This document shows, piece by piece, positions 41,334 through 50,333 of a stretch of 64,000 nucleotides of DNA. A model generated the notes under the pieces. That model saw only the letters and a program-made list of their open reading frames with translations. It did not search any database and was not told where the DNA came from. Source of the stretch: Methanomassiliicoccales archaeon PtaU1.Bin124. GTDB lineage: Archaea; Thermoplasmatota; Thermoplasmata; Methanomassiliicoccales; UBA472. The position numbers were made by a program, and so were the translations under genes. The stretch lies in the NCBI GenBank assembly GCA_002067865.1, contig MVRC01000016.1, positions 1 to 64,000 of the forward strand, written 5' to 3'. Each line of letters opens with the position of its first letter. Positions within the stretch are counted from its first letter, which is position 1.

Positions 41334-42938
41334 ATGACCGACCCAAGGAATTCGGACAGCGCGGGCTCAAAAGGGCCAGACCAGGCGACGGTACAGGAGC
41401 ACATATTTACTAGCCAGTACAACCGCTTGGCCTTGCTGGACACGGTTCCAGAACATGTCATGATACTGGACACGACGCTGCGTGACGGGGAGCAGACCCC
41501 GGGAGTGGCGCTCTCCATCGATGACAAGATCAAGATAGCGACCGCCCTGGCAGAACTGGGCGTGGACGTCATAGAGGCCGGGTTCCCGATGACATCCGCC
41601 GGCGAAAGGGAGTCGATGCGGAAGATCGCAGACCTGAAACTGGGCTCTAGGATCTGCGGCCTGGCGAGGTGCAACAAGGCCGACATAGATGCGGCGCTGG
41701 ACTGCAAACTGGACTATGTTCACACCTTCATAGCCACATCCGACCTCCACCTCACCCACAAGCTCCGCATGACGCGGGAGCAGGTGAAGGCCAAGGCCAT
41801 CGAGGCCATCGAATATGCCAAATCCCACGGTCTCACAGTGGAGTTCAGCTGCGAGGACGGAACCAGGACGGACCTGGCGTTCCTGAAGGAGATGCATCAG
41901 GCGGTGCAGCAGGCAGGGGTGGACAAGATCAACCTGCCCGACACGGTAGGAACCATGTCGCCTCCGGCCATGGAGGAGCTGGTGAAACAGCTCATGACCG
42001 TCACCAAGGTCCCCCTCAGCATACATTGCCATAACGATTTCGGACTGGCCGTGGCCAACTCGCTTGCTGCGGTCAGGCAGGGCGCCAAGCAGGTGCACGT
42101 CTGCGTGAACGGCATGGGGGAGAGATGCGGCAACGCCTCCCTGGAGGAGATAGTCATGGGCCTAACCGCCTTCTATGGGACGAAGACCAATGTGGTCATG
42201 AACCGCATCGGTTACACCTCCAAGATGGTCTCTAGGCTGACAGGCATACCGATCCCCGACAACAAGCCCATCGTGGGCAATCACGCCTTCGCCCATGAAT
42301 CAGGCATCCACGTTCACGGCGTGCTCAAGAACCCCGCCACTTATGAGGCGTTCAGCCCCGAGCTGGTGGGAATGAGGCGCAACATCGTGGTGGGAAAGCA
42401 CAGCGGGGCCCACTCCATCCGGGAGAAGCTTTCGCAATACGGCATGGAGCTCACAGAGCCCCAGCTGACCGATGTGCTGGAGAAGGTGAAGCGCCTGGCC
42501 GAGAGCGGCAAGGAGGTGGACGACGCAGAACTGGTGGCGTTGGCATCCCACGTGCTGGGCCAGAGCGTGCGTTCCAGGCACAAGATAACGCTGAAGGAGT
42601 TCACTGTCTTCACCGGCCTGAACATCACCCCAACCTCCACCGTCGTGATCGAACTGGACGGGGAGACGAGACGCAGCTCCAACATCGGCATCGGGCCGGT
42701 GGACGCAGCCCTCAACGCGATAAAGGCGGCGGTCAGCGACAAGATATCGCTAGTGGAGTACCGCCTGAGCGCCATCACCGGCGGCAGCGACGCCCTGTGC
42801 GAAGTGAGCGTCAAGCTGCAGCTGAACGACGAGAAGGCACTTTCCATCGGCAAGAGCATAGGCACGGACATAGTCCTCACCAGTGTGGATGCGACCATCG
42901 AGGCCATCGACCGCCTTTACTCGCGCAAGAACGCCTGA
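41334..42938 (+). CDS. leuA: 2-isopropylmalate synthase (or related citramalate synthase)
   Basis: 534 residues. A 38-residue N-terminal extension precedes the DRE-TIM barrel: LDTTLRDGEQTPG near 48-60 and the metal-binding HCHNDFG are intact, and the C-terminal regulatory (LeuA dimer) domain is present from about 390. First committed step of leucine synthesis: acetyl-CoA and 2-oxoisovalerate. Related synthases using pyruvate (CimA) or 2-oxoglutarate (homocitrate synthase) share this layout, but the downstream leuC-leuD-leuB genes and the leucine-rich leader favour LeuA. ATG with AGGTGG five bases ahead is chosen over a GTG three codons upstream. Confidence 0.85.
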   Translation: MTDPRNSDSAGSKGPDQATVQEHIFTSQYNRLALLDTVPEHVMILDTTLRDGEQTPGVALSIDDKIKIATALAELGVDVIEAGFPMTSAGERESMRKIADLKLGSRICGLARCNKADIDAALDCKLDYVHTFIATSDLHLTHKLRMTREQVKAKAIEAIEYAKSHGLTVEFSCEDGTRTDLAFLKEMHQAVQQAGVDKINLPDTVGTMSPPAMEELVKQLMTVTKVPLSIHCHNDFGLAVANSLAAVRQGAKQVHVCVNGMGERCGNASLEEIVMGLTAFYGTKTNVVMNRIGYTSKMVSRLTGIPIPDNKPIVGNHAFAHESGIHVHGVLKNPATYEAFSPELVGMRRNIVVGKHSGAHSIREKLSQYGMELTEPQLTDVLEKVKRLAESGKEVDDAELVALASHVLGQSVRSRHKITLKEFTVFTGLNITPTSTVVIELDGETRRSSNIGIGPVDAALNAIKAAVSDKISLVEYRLSAITGGSDALCEVSVKLQLNDEKALSIGKSIGTDIVLTSVDATIEAIDRLYSRKNA

Positions 42939-42947
42939 GGGATGACA

Positions 42948-44210
42948 ATGCACGGACATCACAAGACCATAGCAGAGAAGATTTTGAGCGCCAAGTCCGG
43001 TAAGGACGCCAAGGCAGGCGACATCGTCGATGCGAACGTGGATTATGTCATGGTGAACGATGTGACCGGTCCCCTCGCCTTCCAGGAGTTCGAGGCGCTG
43101 GACTGCCAGCCTGTCAGGGAGAAGATCGTCCTCATCCCTGACCACTATGTGCCGAACAAGGACGTGGCCTCGGCCCAGCAGGCCAAGGAGATGAGGGAGT
43201 TCGCCAAGCGCTGGAACATCCCTAACTACTACGAAGTGGGGAGGGGCGGCGTATGCCACCAGGTGATGATCGACGAGGGTTTCGCGGCCCCTGGACGTCT
43301 CATCGTCGGGGCGGACAGCCATACCTGCACCTACGGCGCCCTTAACGCCTTCAGCACCGGCGTCGGTTCCACCGAGGCCGCAGCGGTCTTCGCCACCGGC
43401 CGGCTCTGGTTCAAGGTGCCCGAGTCCATCCATGTCGTTTTGAAGGGCCGCCTGGGCCAATACGTGGCCGGAAAGGACCTTATCCTCAAGCTTATCACCG
43501 ACATCGGAGTGGACGGGGCGAACTACAAAGCACTGGAGTTCGCCGGTACCGGCGTCGCTGGCCTCAACGTATCGGAGCGAATGAGCATCTCCAACATGGC
43601 CATCGAGGCCGGCGGGAAGGCCGGCATATTCCCTTGCGATTCGGCCACCGTGGCCTTCATGAAGACCACCGACGCTGGCAAGTGGTCGGCGGTCACCGCC
43701 GATTCCAGCGCCGTCTACTGTTCGGAGCTGGAATACGACCTCTCCAAGCTGGAGAGCATGGTCTCCATGCCCCACCTTCCATCAAACGGAAAACCGGTCA
43801 CGGAGGTCGACGTGCAGATCGACCAGGCCTTCCTCGGATCTTGCACCAACGGTAGGATCGAGGACCTTCGTCTGGGGGCGCAGATCCTGAAGGGCAAGAA
43901 GGTCCATCCGGACGTGCGCTTGATAGTCGTACCGGCCAGCACCAGGATATACCAGCAGGCTCTGGAAGAAGGCCTCATCGCCGAGTTCGTGAAGGCCGGG
44001 GCGTTCGTCTCCGGACCGACCTGCGCCGCCTGCCTGGGCGGTCATATGGGCGTGCTGGCCAAGGGTGAGAGGTGTGTCAGCACCACCAACCGCAACTTCA
44101 TCGGCCGCATGGGCCACAAGGAATCATTCGTCTACCTGGCCAGCCCGGCGGTCGTGGCCGCCAGCGCCATCGCGGGCCGCATCGTCCGCCCGCAGGACCT
44201 GAAGGAGTGA
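42948..44210 (+). CDS. leuC: 3-isopropylmalate dehydratase, large subunit (or homologous aconitase family)
   Basis: 420 residues, aconitase superfamily with the three cluster cysteines: GSCTNGRIEDLR and GPTCAACLGGHMG. Isomerises 2- to 3-isopropylmalate with LeuD. Archaeal paralogues can act on homoaconitate or citramalate, so specificity rests on context. A first ATG (42942) lies directly against GAGGG; the second ATG, six bases on, has proper spacing and is used here. The same tandem-ATG junction recurs at argB. Confidence 0.88.
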   Translation: MHGHHKTIAEKILSAKSGKDAKAGDIVDANVDYVMVNDVTGPLAFQEFEALDCQPVREKIVLIPDHYVPNKDVASAQQAKEMREFAKRWNIPNYYEVGRGGVCHQVMIDEGFAAPGRLIVGADSHTCTYGALNAFSTGVGSTEAAAVFATGRLWFKVPESIHVVLKGRLGQYVAGKDLILKLITDIGVDGANYKALEFAGTGVAGLNVSERMSISNMAIEAGGKAGIFPCDSATVAFMKTTDAGKWSAVTADSSAVYCSELEYDLSKLESMVSMPHLPSNGKPVTEVDVQIDQAFLGSCTNGRIEDLRLGAQILKGKKVHPDVRLIVVPASTRIYQQALEEGLIAEFVKAGAFVSGPTCAACLGGHMGVLAKGERCVSTTNRNFIGRMGHKESFVYLASPAVVAASAIAGRIVRPQDLKE

Positions 44211-44219
44211 GGTGAGAAA

Positions 44220-44714
44220 ATGAAGAACGTGAAGGGCAAGGTCTGGAGGTTCGGGGACCATGTGGACACGGACCAGATCATACCGGCCGAGAGGCTCACC
44301 AGCGATAACAATGACAAACTGGGCAAGTTCGCCTTCGAGAAGGTACGACCAGGCATGGCCGAGAAGGTGAAGAAGGGCGACGTTATCGTGGCGGGGAGGA
44401 ACTTCGGCTGCGGTTCGAGCAGGGAGCACGCGCCGCGCGCGCTGCTCCAGATGGGCATAAACTGCGTCGTGGCGCAGAGCTATGCCCGCATTTTCTATCG
44501 CAATTGCATCAACACCGGACTGCTGCCGGTGGAATGTTCGGTCGAGGCCGATGAGGGCGATGTCCTATCGGTCGATTTCGGAAAGGGCACGATCAGGAAC
44601 GAGACCAGCGGCAAGGAATGGCGGTTCGCTCCCTTCCCTGAGTTCGTCCAGGACCTGATCGACAAGGGCGGCCTCATGGCCAAGATCAAGGAGGAAAAGA
44701 AATGCACAAAGTAG
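44220..44714 (+). CDS. leuD: 3-isopropylmalate dehydratase, small subunit
   Basis: 164 residues, swivel domain: begins VKGKVWRFGDHVDTDQIIPA, with YLRT/ERLT-type loop (AERLTSD) that determines substrate in the family, and NFGCGSSREHAP near 62-73 binding substrate. Partner of leuC, nine bases downstream; its last 13 bases overlap leuB, so all four leu genes form one transcription unit. Confidence 0.9.
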   Translation: MKNVKGKVWRFGDHVDTDQIIPAERLTSDNNDKLGKFAFEKVRPGMAEKVKKGDVIVAGRNFGCGSSREHAPRALLQMGINCVVAQSYARIFYRNCINTGLLPVECSVEADEGDVLSVDFGKGTIRNETSGKEWRFAPFPEFVQDLIDKGGLMAKIKEEKKCTK

Positions 44715-45817
44715 CGGTCCTGCCAGGGGACGGCATTGGCCCGGAGGTTGTCCGGGAGGGCATGAAAGTATTGAACGCTCTGGAAGAGAACTACTCGGTC
44801 AAGTTCGACTTCACCGAGATGAACATCGATGCAGAGCGCTACCTGAAAACGGGGAAGCTGCTCACAGCTGAGGACGTGGACGCCCTGAAGAAGTTCGATG
44901 TCATCTTCCTCGGCGCCATCGGCGACGACCGCGTGGCACCGGGGGTGCTGGAGAAGGGCATCCTGCTCAGCCTCCGCTTCACCTTCGACCAGTACATCAA
45001 TCACCGCCCTGCGCCCCTATGGAAGCCGTTCGGCCGCCTGAAGCGGGATGTGGACTTCAACATCGATGTGTTCAGGGAGAACACCGAGGACTACTACATC
45101 GGTGCCGGGGGAAGGGTCAACAATGGTTCTGGCAAGCTTGACCTGAGGGTCAAGAGGAACCTCTACGACCTCAAGGTGCAGCTGCAGGCAGAGGCGGACA
45201 CCAAGACCGACTTCGCCTTCGAGATCGGCATGATGTCCCGCAAGAACATCGAGCGCTTTGCAGATTTCACCATCTCCTACGCCAAGCTCATAGGGGAAAA
45301 ATATGTGACCATCGTGGACAAGGCCAACGTATGCAGTAACATCTACGGCCTGTGGCGCGAGGTCTGGACCGAGAAGTGCAAGCAGTCCAACATGGAGTTC
45401 GGCTTCATGTTCGTGGACGCGATGTCCATGGCCTTGGTGAAGAACCCGGACAAGTTCAGGGTGGTCGCGACGCCGAACATGTTCGGTGACATCCTCACCG
45501 ACCTGCTGGCCGAGGTCACCGGCGGTCTCGGTCTGGCCCCAGGCGGCAACATCAACCCGAACGGCATCTCCATGTTCGAGCCAGTGCATGGCTCCGCCCC
45601 GAAGTACAAGGGCATGAACACCATCAACCCCATCGCCACCATCCTGGCGGCGAAGATGATGCTGGACAACCTCGGCCACCGCGACCTGGGCCAGATCGTC
45701 CACGACGGCGTGAGGAAGGCCCTCGACCAGCATGTCTACACCAGGGACCTGGGCGGAAAGGCGACCACCAGCGAGATGGGGGACGCCGTGGTCAAGGCCA
45801 TCCGCGCGATGAAGTGA
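44702..45817 (+). CDS. leuB: 3-isopropylmalate dehydrogenase
   Basis: 371 residues, decarboxylating dehydrogenase: NAD-binding and substrate motifs LPGDGIGPEVV (6-16), RENTEDYYIGAGG, and the late signature TPNMFGDILTDLLAEVTGGLGLAP. Converts 3-isopropylmalate to 2-oxoisocaproate. Members of the family acting on isocitrate or homoisocitrate are close, so specificity rests on the operon. No branched-chain aminotransferase or acetolactate synthase gene is in the window. Followed by a T-run. Confidence 0.9.
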   Translation: MHKVAVLPGDGIGPEVVREGMKVLNALEENYSVKFDFTEMNIDAERYLKTGKLLTAEDVDALKKFDVIFLGAIGDDRVAPGVLEKGILLSLRFTFDQYINHRPAPLWKPFGRLKRDVDFNIDVFRENTEDYYIGAGGRVNNGSGKLDLRVKRNLYDLKVQLQAEADTKTDFAFEIGMMSRKNIERFADFTISYAKLIGEKYVTIVDKANVCSNIYGLWREVWTEKCKQSNMEFGFMFVDAMSMALVKNPDKFRVVATPNMFGDILTDLLAEVTGGLGLAPGGNINPNGISMFEPVHGSAPKYKGMNTINPIATILAAKMMLDNLGHRDLGQIVHDGVRKALDQHVYTRDLGGKATTSEMGDAVVKAIRAMK

Positions 45818-45837
45818 AAACCCCTTCCATTTTCCCA

Positions 45838-45843
45838 TTTTTT
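45838..45843 (+). terminator. T-run terminator of the leu operon
   Basis: TTTTTT 20 bases past the leuB stop, preceded by C/T-rich sequence (CCCCTTCCATTTTCCC). Confidence 0.45.
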
Positions 45844-45893
45844 GATAATCGTTTCGATAGATGGATGCACCCTGCCGACCATCTGGGTGTGAC

Positions 45894-46727
45894 ATGGATG
45901 TCAAGGTCCGGAACCTGATCAAGGACGAGGTGGTGCAAATGGTCGACTGGACAGCCGACGAGGGCTGGAATCCAGGCCTTCACGACGCCGAGGCGTTCTA
46001 TGCCACCGACCCCGATGGTTTCTATGGTTGCTTCGACGAGAAGGGAATGGCCGGATGCTACTCACTTGTCAGATATGAGGGCGATATGGCCTTCGCTGGG
46101 TGTTACGTGGTCCGGCCCGACCTGCGAGGCGGCGGTGTCGGCCGTCTCCTCCTGAATGATGTACTTGCTAGGGCTCAGCGATACAACTTGGGCATCGACG
46201 GCGTGCTCCAGATGGTGCCTAAGTACGAACGCTCCGGTTTCATCCGTTCCCATGAGAACGCCAGGTTCCGCGGGGTTGGCGAGGGGGAGATGCCGGAGGA
46301 CCTCCACATCATCGAGGAACTGTCGATCGAGGAGCTGGAGGAGTTCGATTCGCGATTCTTTGGATGTAAGCGGGGAACGTTCCTCGAAGCATTCGTCGAT
46401 CAGCCTGGCACTGTCGGTCTGGTCTCGATGGTCGGAGACAAGGTGAACGGGTATGGCCTGATGCGCAAGTGCCGTCAGGGACGTAAGGTCGGTCCGTTGT
46501 TCGCCGACGATGCCACATCGGCCAGGAAATTGCTGTCGGGGCTCTTCTCCCTCGCCTTCGGCGAGGATGTGTTCTTGGATGCACCGATGGTGAATCGGGA
46601 TGCGGTATCTATGGCGCAGGAGTTCAAGATGGAGCCGGTGTTCAGGACCGCCAGAATGTACACAAAGAACATACCCAGGTTGCCCTGGGAAAGGGTTTAC
46701 GGGATCACGACCTTCGAGCTAGGCTAG
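45894..46727 (+). CDS. GNAT acetyltransferase with C-terminal second domain
   Basis: 277 residues. The N-terminal GNAT domain has the acetyl-CoA motif VVRPDLRGGGVGRLLLND and MVPKYERSGF; the C-terminal half (from about 145, LSIEELEEFDSRFFGCKR, YGLMRKCRQGRKVGPLFAD) matches the YitH/Acetyltransf_18-type extension seen in many two-domain GNATs. Substrate unknown. The ATG is chosen over one 33 bases earlier that would start within the leu terminator region. Convergent with thrS with two bases between stops. Confidence 0.82.
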   Translation: MDVKVRNLIKDEVVQMVDWTADEGWNPGLHDAEAFYATDPDGFYGCFDEKGMAGCYSLVRYEGDMAFAGCYVVRPDLRGGGVGRLLLNDVLARAQRYNLGIDGVLQMVPKYERSGFIRSHENARFRGVGEGEMPEDLHIIEELSIEELEEFDSRFFGCKRGTFLEAFVDQPGTVGLVSMVGDKVNGYGLMRKCRQGRKVGPLFADDATSARKLLSGLFSLAFGEDVFLDAPMVNRDAVSMAQEFKMEPVFRTARMYTKNIPRLPWERVYGITTFELG

Positions 46728-46729
46728 GC

Positions 46730-48565
46730 TTAGAAGTCCACCTGGCGGCTCATCTCGTAAGGCATATACATGGGCCTGTTCGGCATACCCTTGGTCTGCG
46801 ACTTGATCGAGGCGATCAGCTCGCCCAGCGTCATCTCCACGTTCTTGTTGGCAGCACGGTCGTAGACCATCAGCGTTTCAGAGGAGACCTCCTTGTCGCC
46901 GATGACGATGGCATATGCCACCCAGTCCTGCTTGGCCTCGCGCACCTTCTTGCCGACCGTCTCAGAACGGTCGTCCAGACCGACACGGATGCCCTCGGAC
47001 CTCATGCGGTCCGCCAGGTCCCTCGCCCTGGCCAGATGGTTCTCGGAGACGCTCATGAACCTGACCTGCTCCGGATTGACCCAGAGGGGCAGGGTGCCGA
47101 TCTTACCCTGGGACTCCTGCATGACGGCGGTGTCGAACAGGGTGTAGAGGTACCTCTCGATGGTGCCGATGACAGCGCAGTGCAGGATGACCGGGAAGAC
47201 CTTCTTGCCGTTCTCATCGGTATATGCGATACCGAAGCGGTTGGCGTTGCCGACGTCGATCTGTACGGTACCGATCTCCCTGGCCCTCTTCATATCGTCC
47301 AGGATGTGGTACTCGATGTTGACGGTCCAGTAATAGTTGATGCCTTCGGGGTAGAAGTGCAGCAGGGCGGGCTTGTTGTGCTTCCGCAGGATCTGCAGCA
47401 TCATCTCCTTGTGCTGCTGGTAGTTGTCCCAGGAGGAGAAGTTGGCCAGCATCTCATAGTCGCGGTCCAGCTTGTTCGCCTCCTTGTAGATGCGCTCGTC
47501 CAGCTTCATGAACCAGTCCTCGGACTCCGGGATGTCCTTGCAGATGACATGGAGGTCCGGCATGTTCATGCGCCTGGTCCTGAAGCACAGCATCGTCTCG
47601 CCGGATTGCTCGAAGCGGTATGAGTCGGCGACCTCGAAGGCGCCATAAGGCAGCGACTTGTAACTGATGTTCCAATTGCGCATCATGGCGAACTGCTGAT
47701 GGCAGGCCGCGTAGCGCAGTACGAAGTCCTTCTTCTCCCCGGTGATCTTGTACAAGCGGTCCCCGAATAGCTTGGCGTGCTCTGCCACCGGGCCCTCGTC
47801 CAGGGAGAACATGTTGGTCCCCTTGACGGTGTAGACCGGGAGCTTTAGGTCGTTCACGATCTGCCAGGAATAATCGGAGCAGAGGTCGAACATCAATGCG
47901 CCCTTGGAAGAGAAGCACATATGGCCAACATCGGACATCGATTCCCACTGTATGCCGAACTTCTTGCAGAGGCGGGCGTACTTGACCTCGCCGGTGGAGG
48001 GCCAGTCCTTCTTCATGGCCTCCTTCGCCATCATGATCTGGAAGCACTCGGTTCCGCCCTTGTACTCCAACGGGCTGACCTCGGTCCCGTCCGGCAGGAG
48101 GACGATGAACTTCTCCTCTCCTTTCTTGCCGGCAGCGGCCTCCTTCCCCTCGAAGTCGCGGGACAGCTCGGACAGTGGGTGACCCTTGCAGCTGATCTTG
48201 AAGGCCTTGTACCATCCGAACGGAGCTCTGATGACCTCGACCTCCATCTCCTTAAGGTCGGACTCCAGGCGGCGGAGCATCTCCTTTCCGGTCTTGGGGT
48301 CGGACAGTTCGGGACTGAGATGGGCATAGGGGTACAGCATGACCCTCTGCGCCCCGACCTTCTTCATGACCTCGGCCAGGTCTGCGGCGGCCTCGGCGGC
48401 CACGACCTCGACCTTTCCCTCATCCTTCTTCTCGACGGTAATGAAAGCGACCAATACCTCATCGGCCCTGCCCTTGGCATGGCCCTCCGGCAGCTCCTCG
48501 GCCACCGGGGTGGGCTTCTTGGTCTCATATTCCATGAAATCCGCATGTATGTAAAGGGTCTTCAT
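46730..48565 (-). CDS. thrS: Threonyl-tRNA synthetase, archaeal type
   Basis: 611 residues. Residues 1-140 form the archaea-specific editing domain related to D-aminoacyl-tRNA deacylase (YIHADFMEYETKK, LYPYAHLSPELSDP), which removes mischarged serine. The class II catalytic core (MCFSSKGALMFDLCSD, LRYAACHQQFAMMRNW, FRTRRMNMPDLH) and anticodon-binding domain follow. A minus-strand TATA (TTTTTATATACGG, 48609-48621) predicts a leader of about 25 bases, too short for a T-box. Divergent from the FKBP-like gene. Confidence 0.95.
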   Translation of the reverse strand: MKTLYIHADFMEYETKKPTPVAEELPEGHAKGRADEVLVAFITVEKKDEGKVEVVAAEAAADLAEVMKKVGAQRVMLYPYAHLSPELSDPKTGKEMLRRLESDLKEMEVEVIRAPFGWYKAFKISCKGHPLSELSRDFEGKEAAAGKKGEEKFIVLLPDGTEVSPLEYKGGTECFQIMMAKEAMKKDWPSTGEVKYARLCKKFGIQWESMSDVGHMCFSSKGALMFDLCSDYSWQIVNDLKLPVYTVKGTNMFSLDEGPVAEHAKLFGDRLYKITGEKKDFVLRYAACHQQFAMMRNWNISYKSLPYGAFEVADSYRFEQSGETMLCFRTRRMNMPDLHVICKDIPESEDWFMKLDERIYKEANKLDRDYEMLANFSSWDNYQQHKEMMLQILRKHNKPALLHFYPEGINYYWTVNIEYHILDDMKRAREIGTVQIDVGNANRFGIAYTDENGKKVFPVILHCAVIGTIERYLYTLFDTAVMQESQGKIGTLPLWVNPEQVRFMSVSENHLARARDLADRMRSEGIRVGLDDRSETVGKKVREAKQDWVAYAIVIGDKEVSSETLMVYDRAANKNVEMTLGELIASIKSQTKGMPNRPMYMPYEMSRQVDF

Positions 48566-48696
48566 TCGTATCCACTACCTGAACGAACGCCATTGTTAAT
48601 GGAGGCCGTATATAAAAAGAATCTCCGGCCACGCTGCGCTGGATGAACGGAGTAAAAATATAAATGGTGCCATACGATTGCCTGCTCTGTATCATT

Positions 48697-49611
48697 ATGC
48701 GGTTGAAGGACTTAAGGAAGGACAAGGAGGGCCTGAGCAAGGCCTTGTTGGCCATCATCGTGGTCGTACTGCTGTTGGCATCGACTGCAGCGGTCGTGCT
48801 CATGACCATGAGCGGGTCAAGCACCAACGAGACCGTGCAAAACGGCGACTATGTGACCTTGAACTACACTGGCACCGTTCTTATCAACGGCGTATACAAG
48901 ACCTTCGACACGTCCTTGTGGACCGTGGCCACGGACAACAGCACATATCCCAAGACCTGTTGGTTCAGCGCTAAGTCCGAGAGCTCCTATTCCACCCTTA
49001 AGTTCTATGTCGGCAAAGGCACCGTGGTCACTGGATTCGATCAGGGCGTCCTCGGAATGAAGGTCGGAGAGCCCAAGACCATCTCGATCTCCCCGTCACA
49101 GGGTTACGGCGAGATGGACACCACCAAGCTGACGACCTTCTCCATCAACGACAACGTGCCGGTCTTCGTCACCACGACCATCTCCAAGTTCGCCAGCGAC
49201 TTCGGTGCCGCCGCCGTCGTAGGGCTGAGCATGACCCACCCGGTGTATGAATGGCCCGTTACCGTCCTGTCGGTGGATAGCAATGCCGGCACCGTGATGT
49301 ACCAGAACCAGCCGACCATCAACACCGACTACCACATCTACGGATCGAGCGATGCGAAGGTCGTGGCCGGTTGGAACATCACCGTGACCTCGATCGAGAG
49401 CACCGTCAATGAGGGTGCAGGTCAGATCAGCTTCACCAACAACATCGATGATGCTGACTCTTGGGAGATCCAGGGCTACAACAGCGCAGGCAGCCTGTTC
49501 ATCCTGATCAACGTCAACACCGCTGCAGGGACGGCAGTGATGAACTTCAACAACCCGCTGAAGGGGCAGACGATGGTCTTCACCGTGACCGTCGTGGCCA
49601 TCAGGAAGTAA
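48697..49611 (+). CDS. Membrane-anchored FKBP-type peptidyl-prolyl isomerase
   Basis: 304 residues. N-terminal helix (about 15-40, LSKALLAIIVVVLLLASTAAVVL) anchors an extracytoplasmic FKBP domain: DYVTLNYTGTVLINGVYKTFDTS, then KFYVGKGTVVTGFDQGVLGM and KTISISPSQGYGEMD. The remainder fits the SlyD/FKBP insert-in-flap chaperone type and a C-terminal domain of beta strands. Likely folds exported proteins, fitting the many large exported proteins here. A TATA box (AAAAATATAAATGG, 48653-48664) predicts start near 48685, which favours this ATG over one at 48664. Confidence 0.87.
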   Translation: MRLKDLRKDKEGLSKALLAIIVVVLLLASTAAVVLMTMSGSSTNETVQNGDYVTLNYTGTVLINGVYKTFDTSLWTVATDNSTYPKTCWFSAKSESSYSTLKFYVGKGTVVTGFDQGVLGMKVGEPKTISISPSQGYGEMDTTKLTTFSINDNVPVFVTTTISKFASDFGAAAVVGLSMTHPVYEWPVTVLSVDSNAGTVMYQNQPTINTDYHIYGSSDAKVVAGWNITVTSIESTVNEGAGQISFTNNIDDADSWEIQGYNSAGSLFILINVNTAAGTAVMNFNNPLKGQTMVFTVTVVAIRK

Positions 49612-49669
49612 ACGATTTCCGGGGGGCAAGACCCCCTGTTCCTTTTCTTAAAATACCGATATCAGCAGC

Positions 49670-50284
49670 TCATTTCTTCGGGTCCATCGGGCATAGTTCG
49701 CCGGTCGACTCTGGCCCCAATATCTTGTCCCTTCTCACGTAGGAGATGATGACGCTGATGATGATGATGGTGATGACCATGGCCAGGCTTACGAAGAACG
49801 CCTGGTTGCTGTTCAAGTAGGCATAGAAGAACGCGCTAGCGGAAAGGATGAGGGAATATTTCACCATGCCACCGACCAGAGTGTATCGAATGCACTTCTT
49901 GAAATCCCAGTGGCATACCGCTGCGAAGGCCCCCATGAACGGCAGGACCGGAGCGATGCGGTTGACCAGGATGATCTTCTCGTCCTTCACCACGAGGAAC
50001 TTTGTGTAGCGGTTGATGGCCGACTCGATCCTGTGAGGTATGCTGACCTTCTGCACGATGACATAGAGGGTCGTCAGACCAGCAACCTCCGCCAGGAGGA
50101 TGGTCACCAGAATGGCGATGGCGAAAGGGATGTTCGGACTGCCGTTGTAGATCAGGATGGCCATGACCTCGGGCAGCGTCGGAAAGAGGATGGCATCTAT
50201 GTAGAAGAAGATGAACACGCCCAGGAGAACGCCGATCACTCCCAGTGGGCCTAGCACCGATGATATCCATCCGAAGTCCGTCAT
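49670..50284 (-). CDS. VTT/DedA-like membrane protein
   Basis: 204 residues with about five membrane helices and a re-entrant-like segment (FYIDAILFPTLPEVMAILI). NRIAPVLPFMGAFAAV matches the conserved arginine-proline loop of the VTT (SNARE-associated/DedA-like) superfamily, linked to lipid scrambling or flippase functions in bacteria. GAGGGGCGG precedes the ATG. Which VTT subgroup is uncertain; the substrate is unknown. Confidence 0.75.
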   Translation of the reverse strand: MTDFGWISSVLGPLGVIGVLLGVFIFFYIDAILFPTLPEVMAILIYNGSPNIPFAIAILVTILLAEVAGLTTLYVIVQKVSIPHRIESAINRYTKFLVVKDEKIILVNRIAPVLPFMGAFAAVCHWDFKKCIRYTLVGGMVKYSLILSASAFFYAYLNSNQAFFVSLAMVITIIIISVIISYVRRDKILGPESTGELCPMDPKK

Positions 50285-50333
50285 CCGCCCCTCAACAATG
50301 AGGTACCGGTATTAAATCTTCCACCCACGAATT

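Noticed and set aside
48566-48696. T-box or threonine leader for thrS
   Set aside because: The predicted thrS leader is only about 25 bases and has no short frame.
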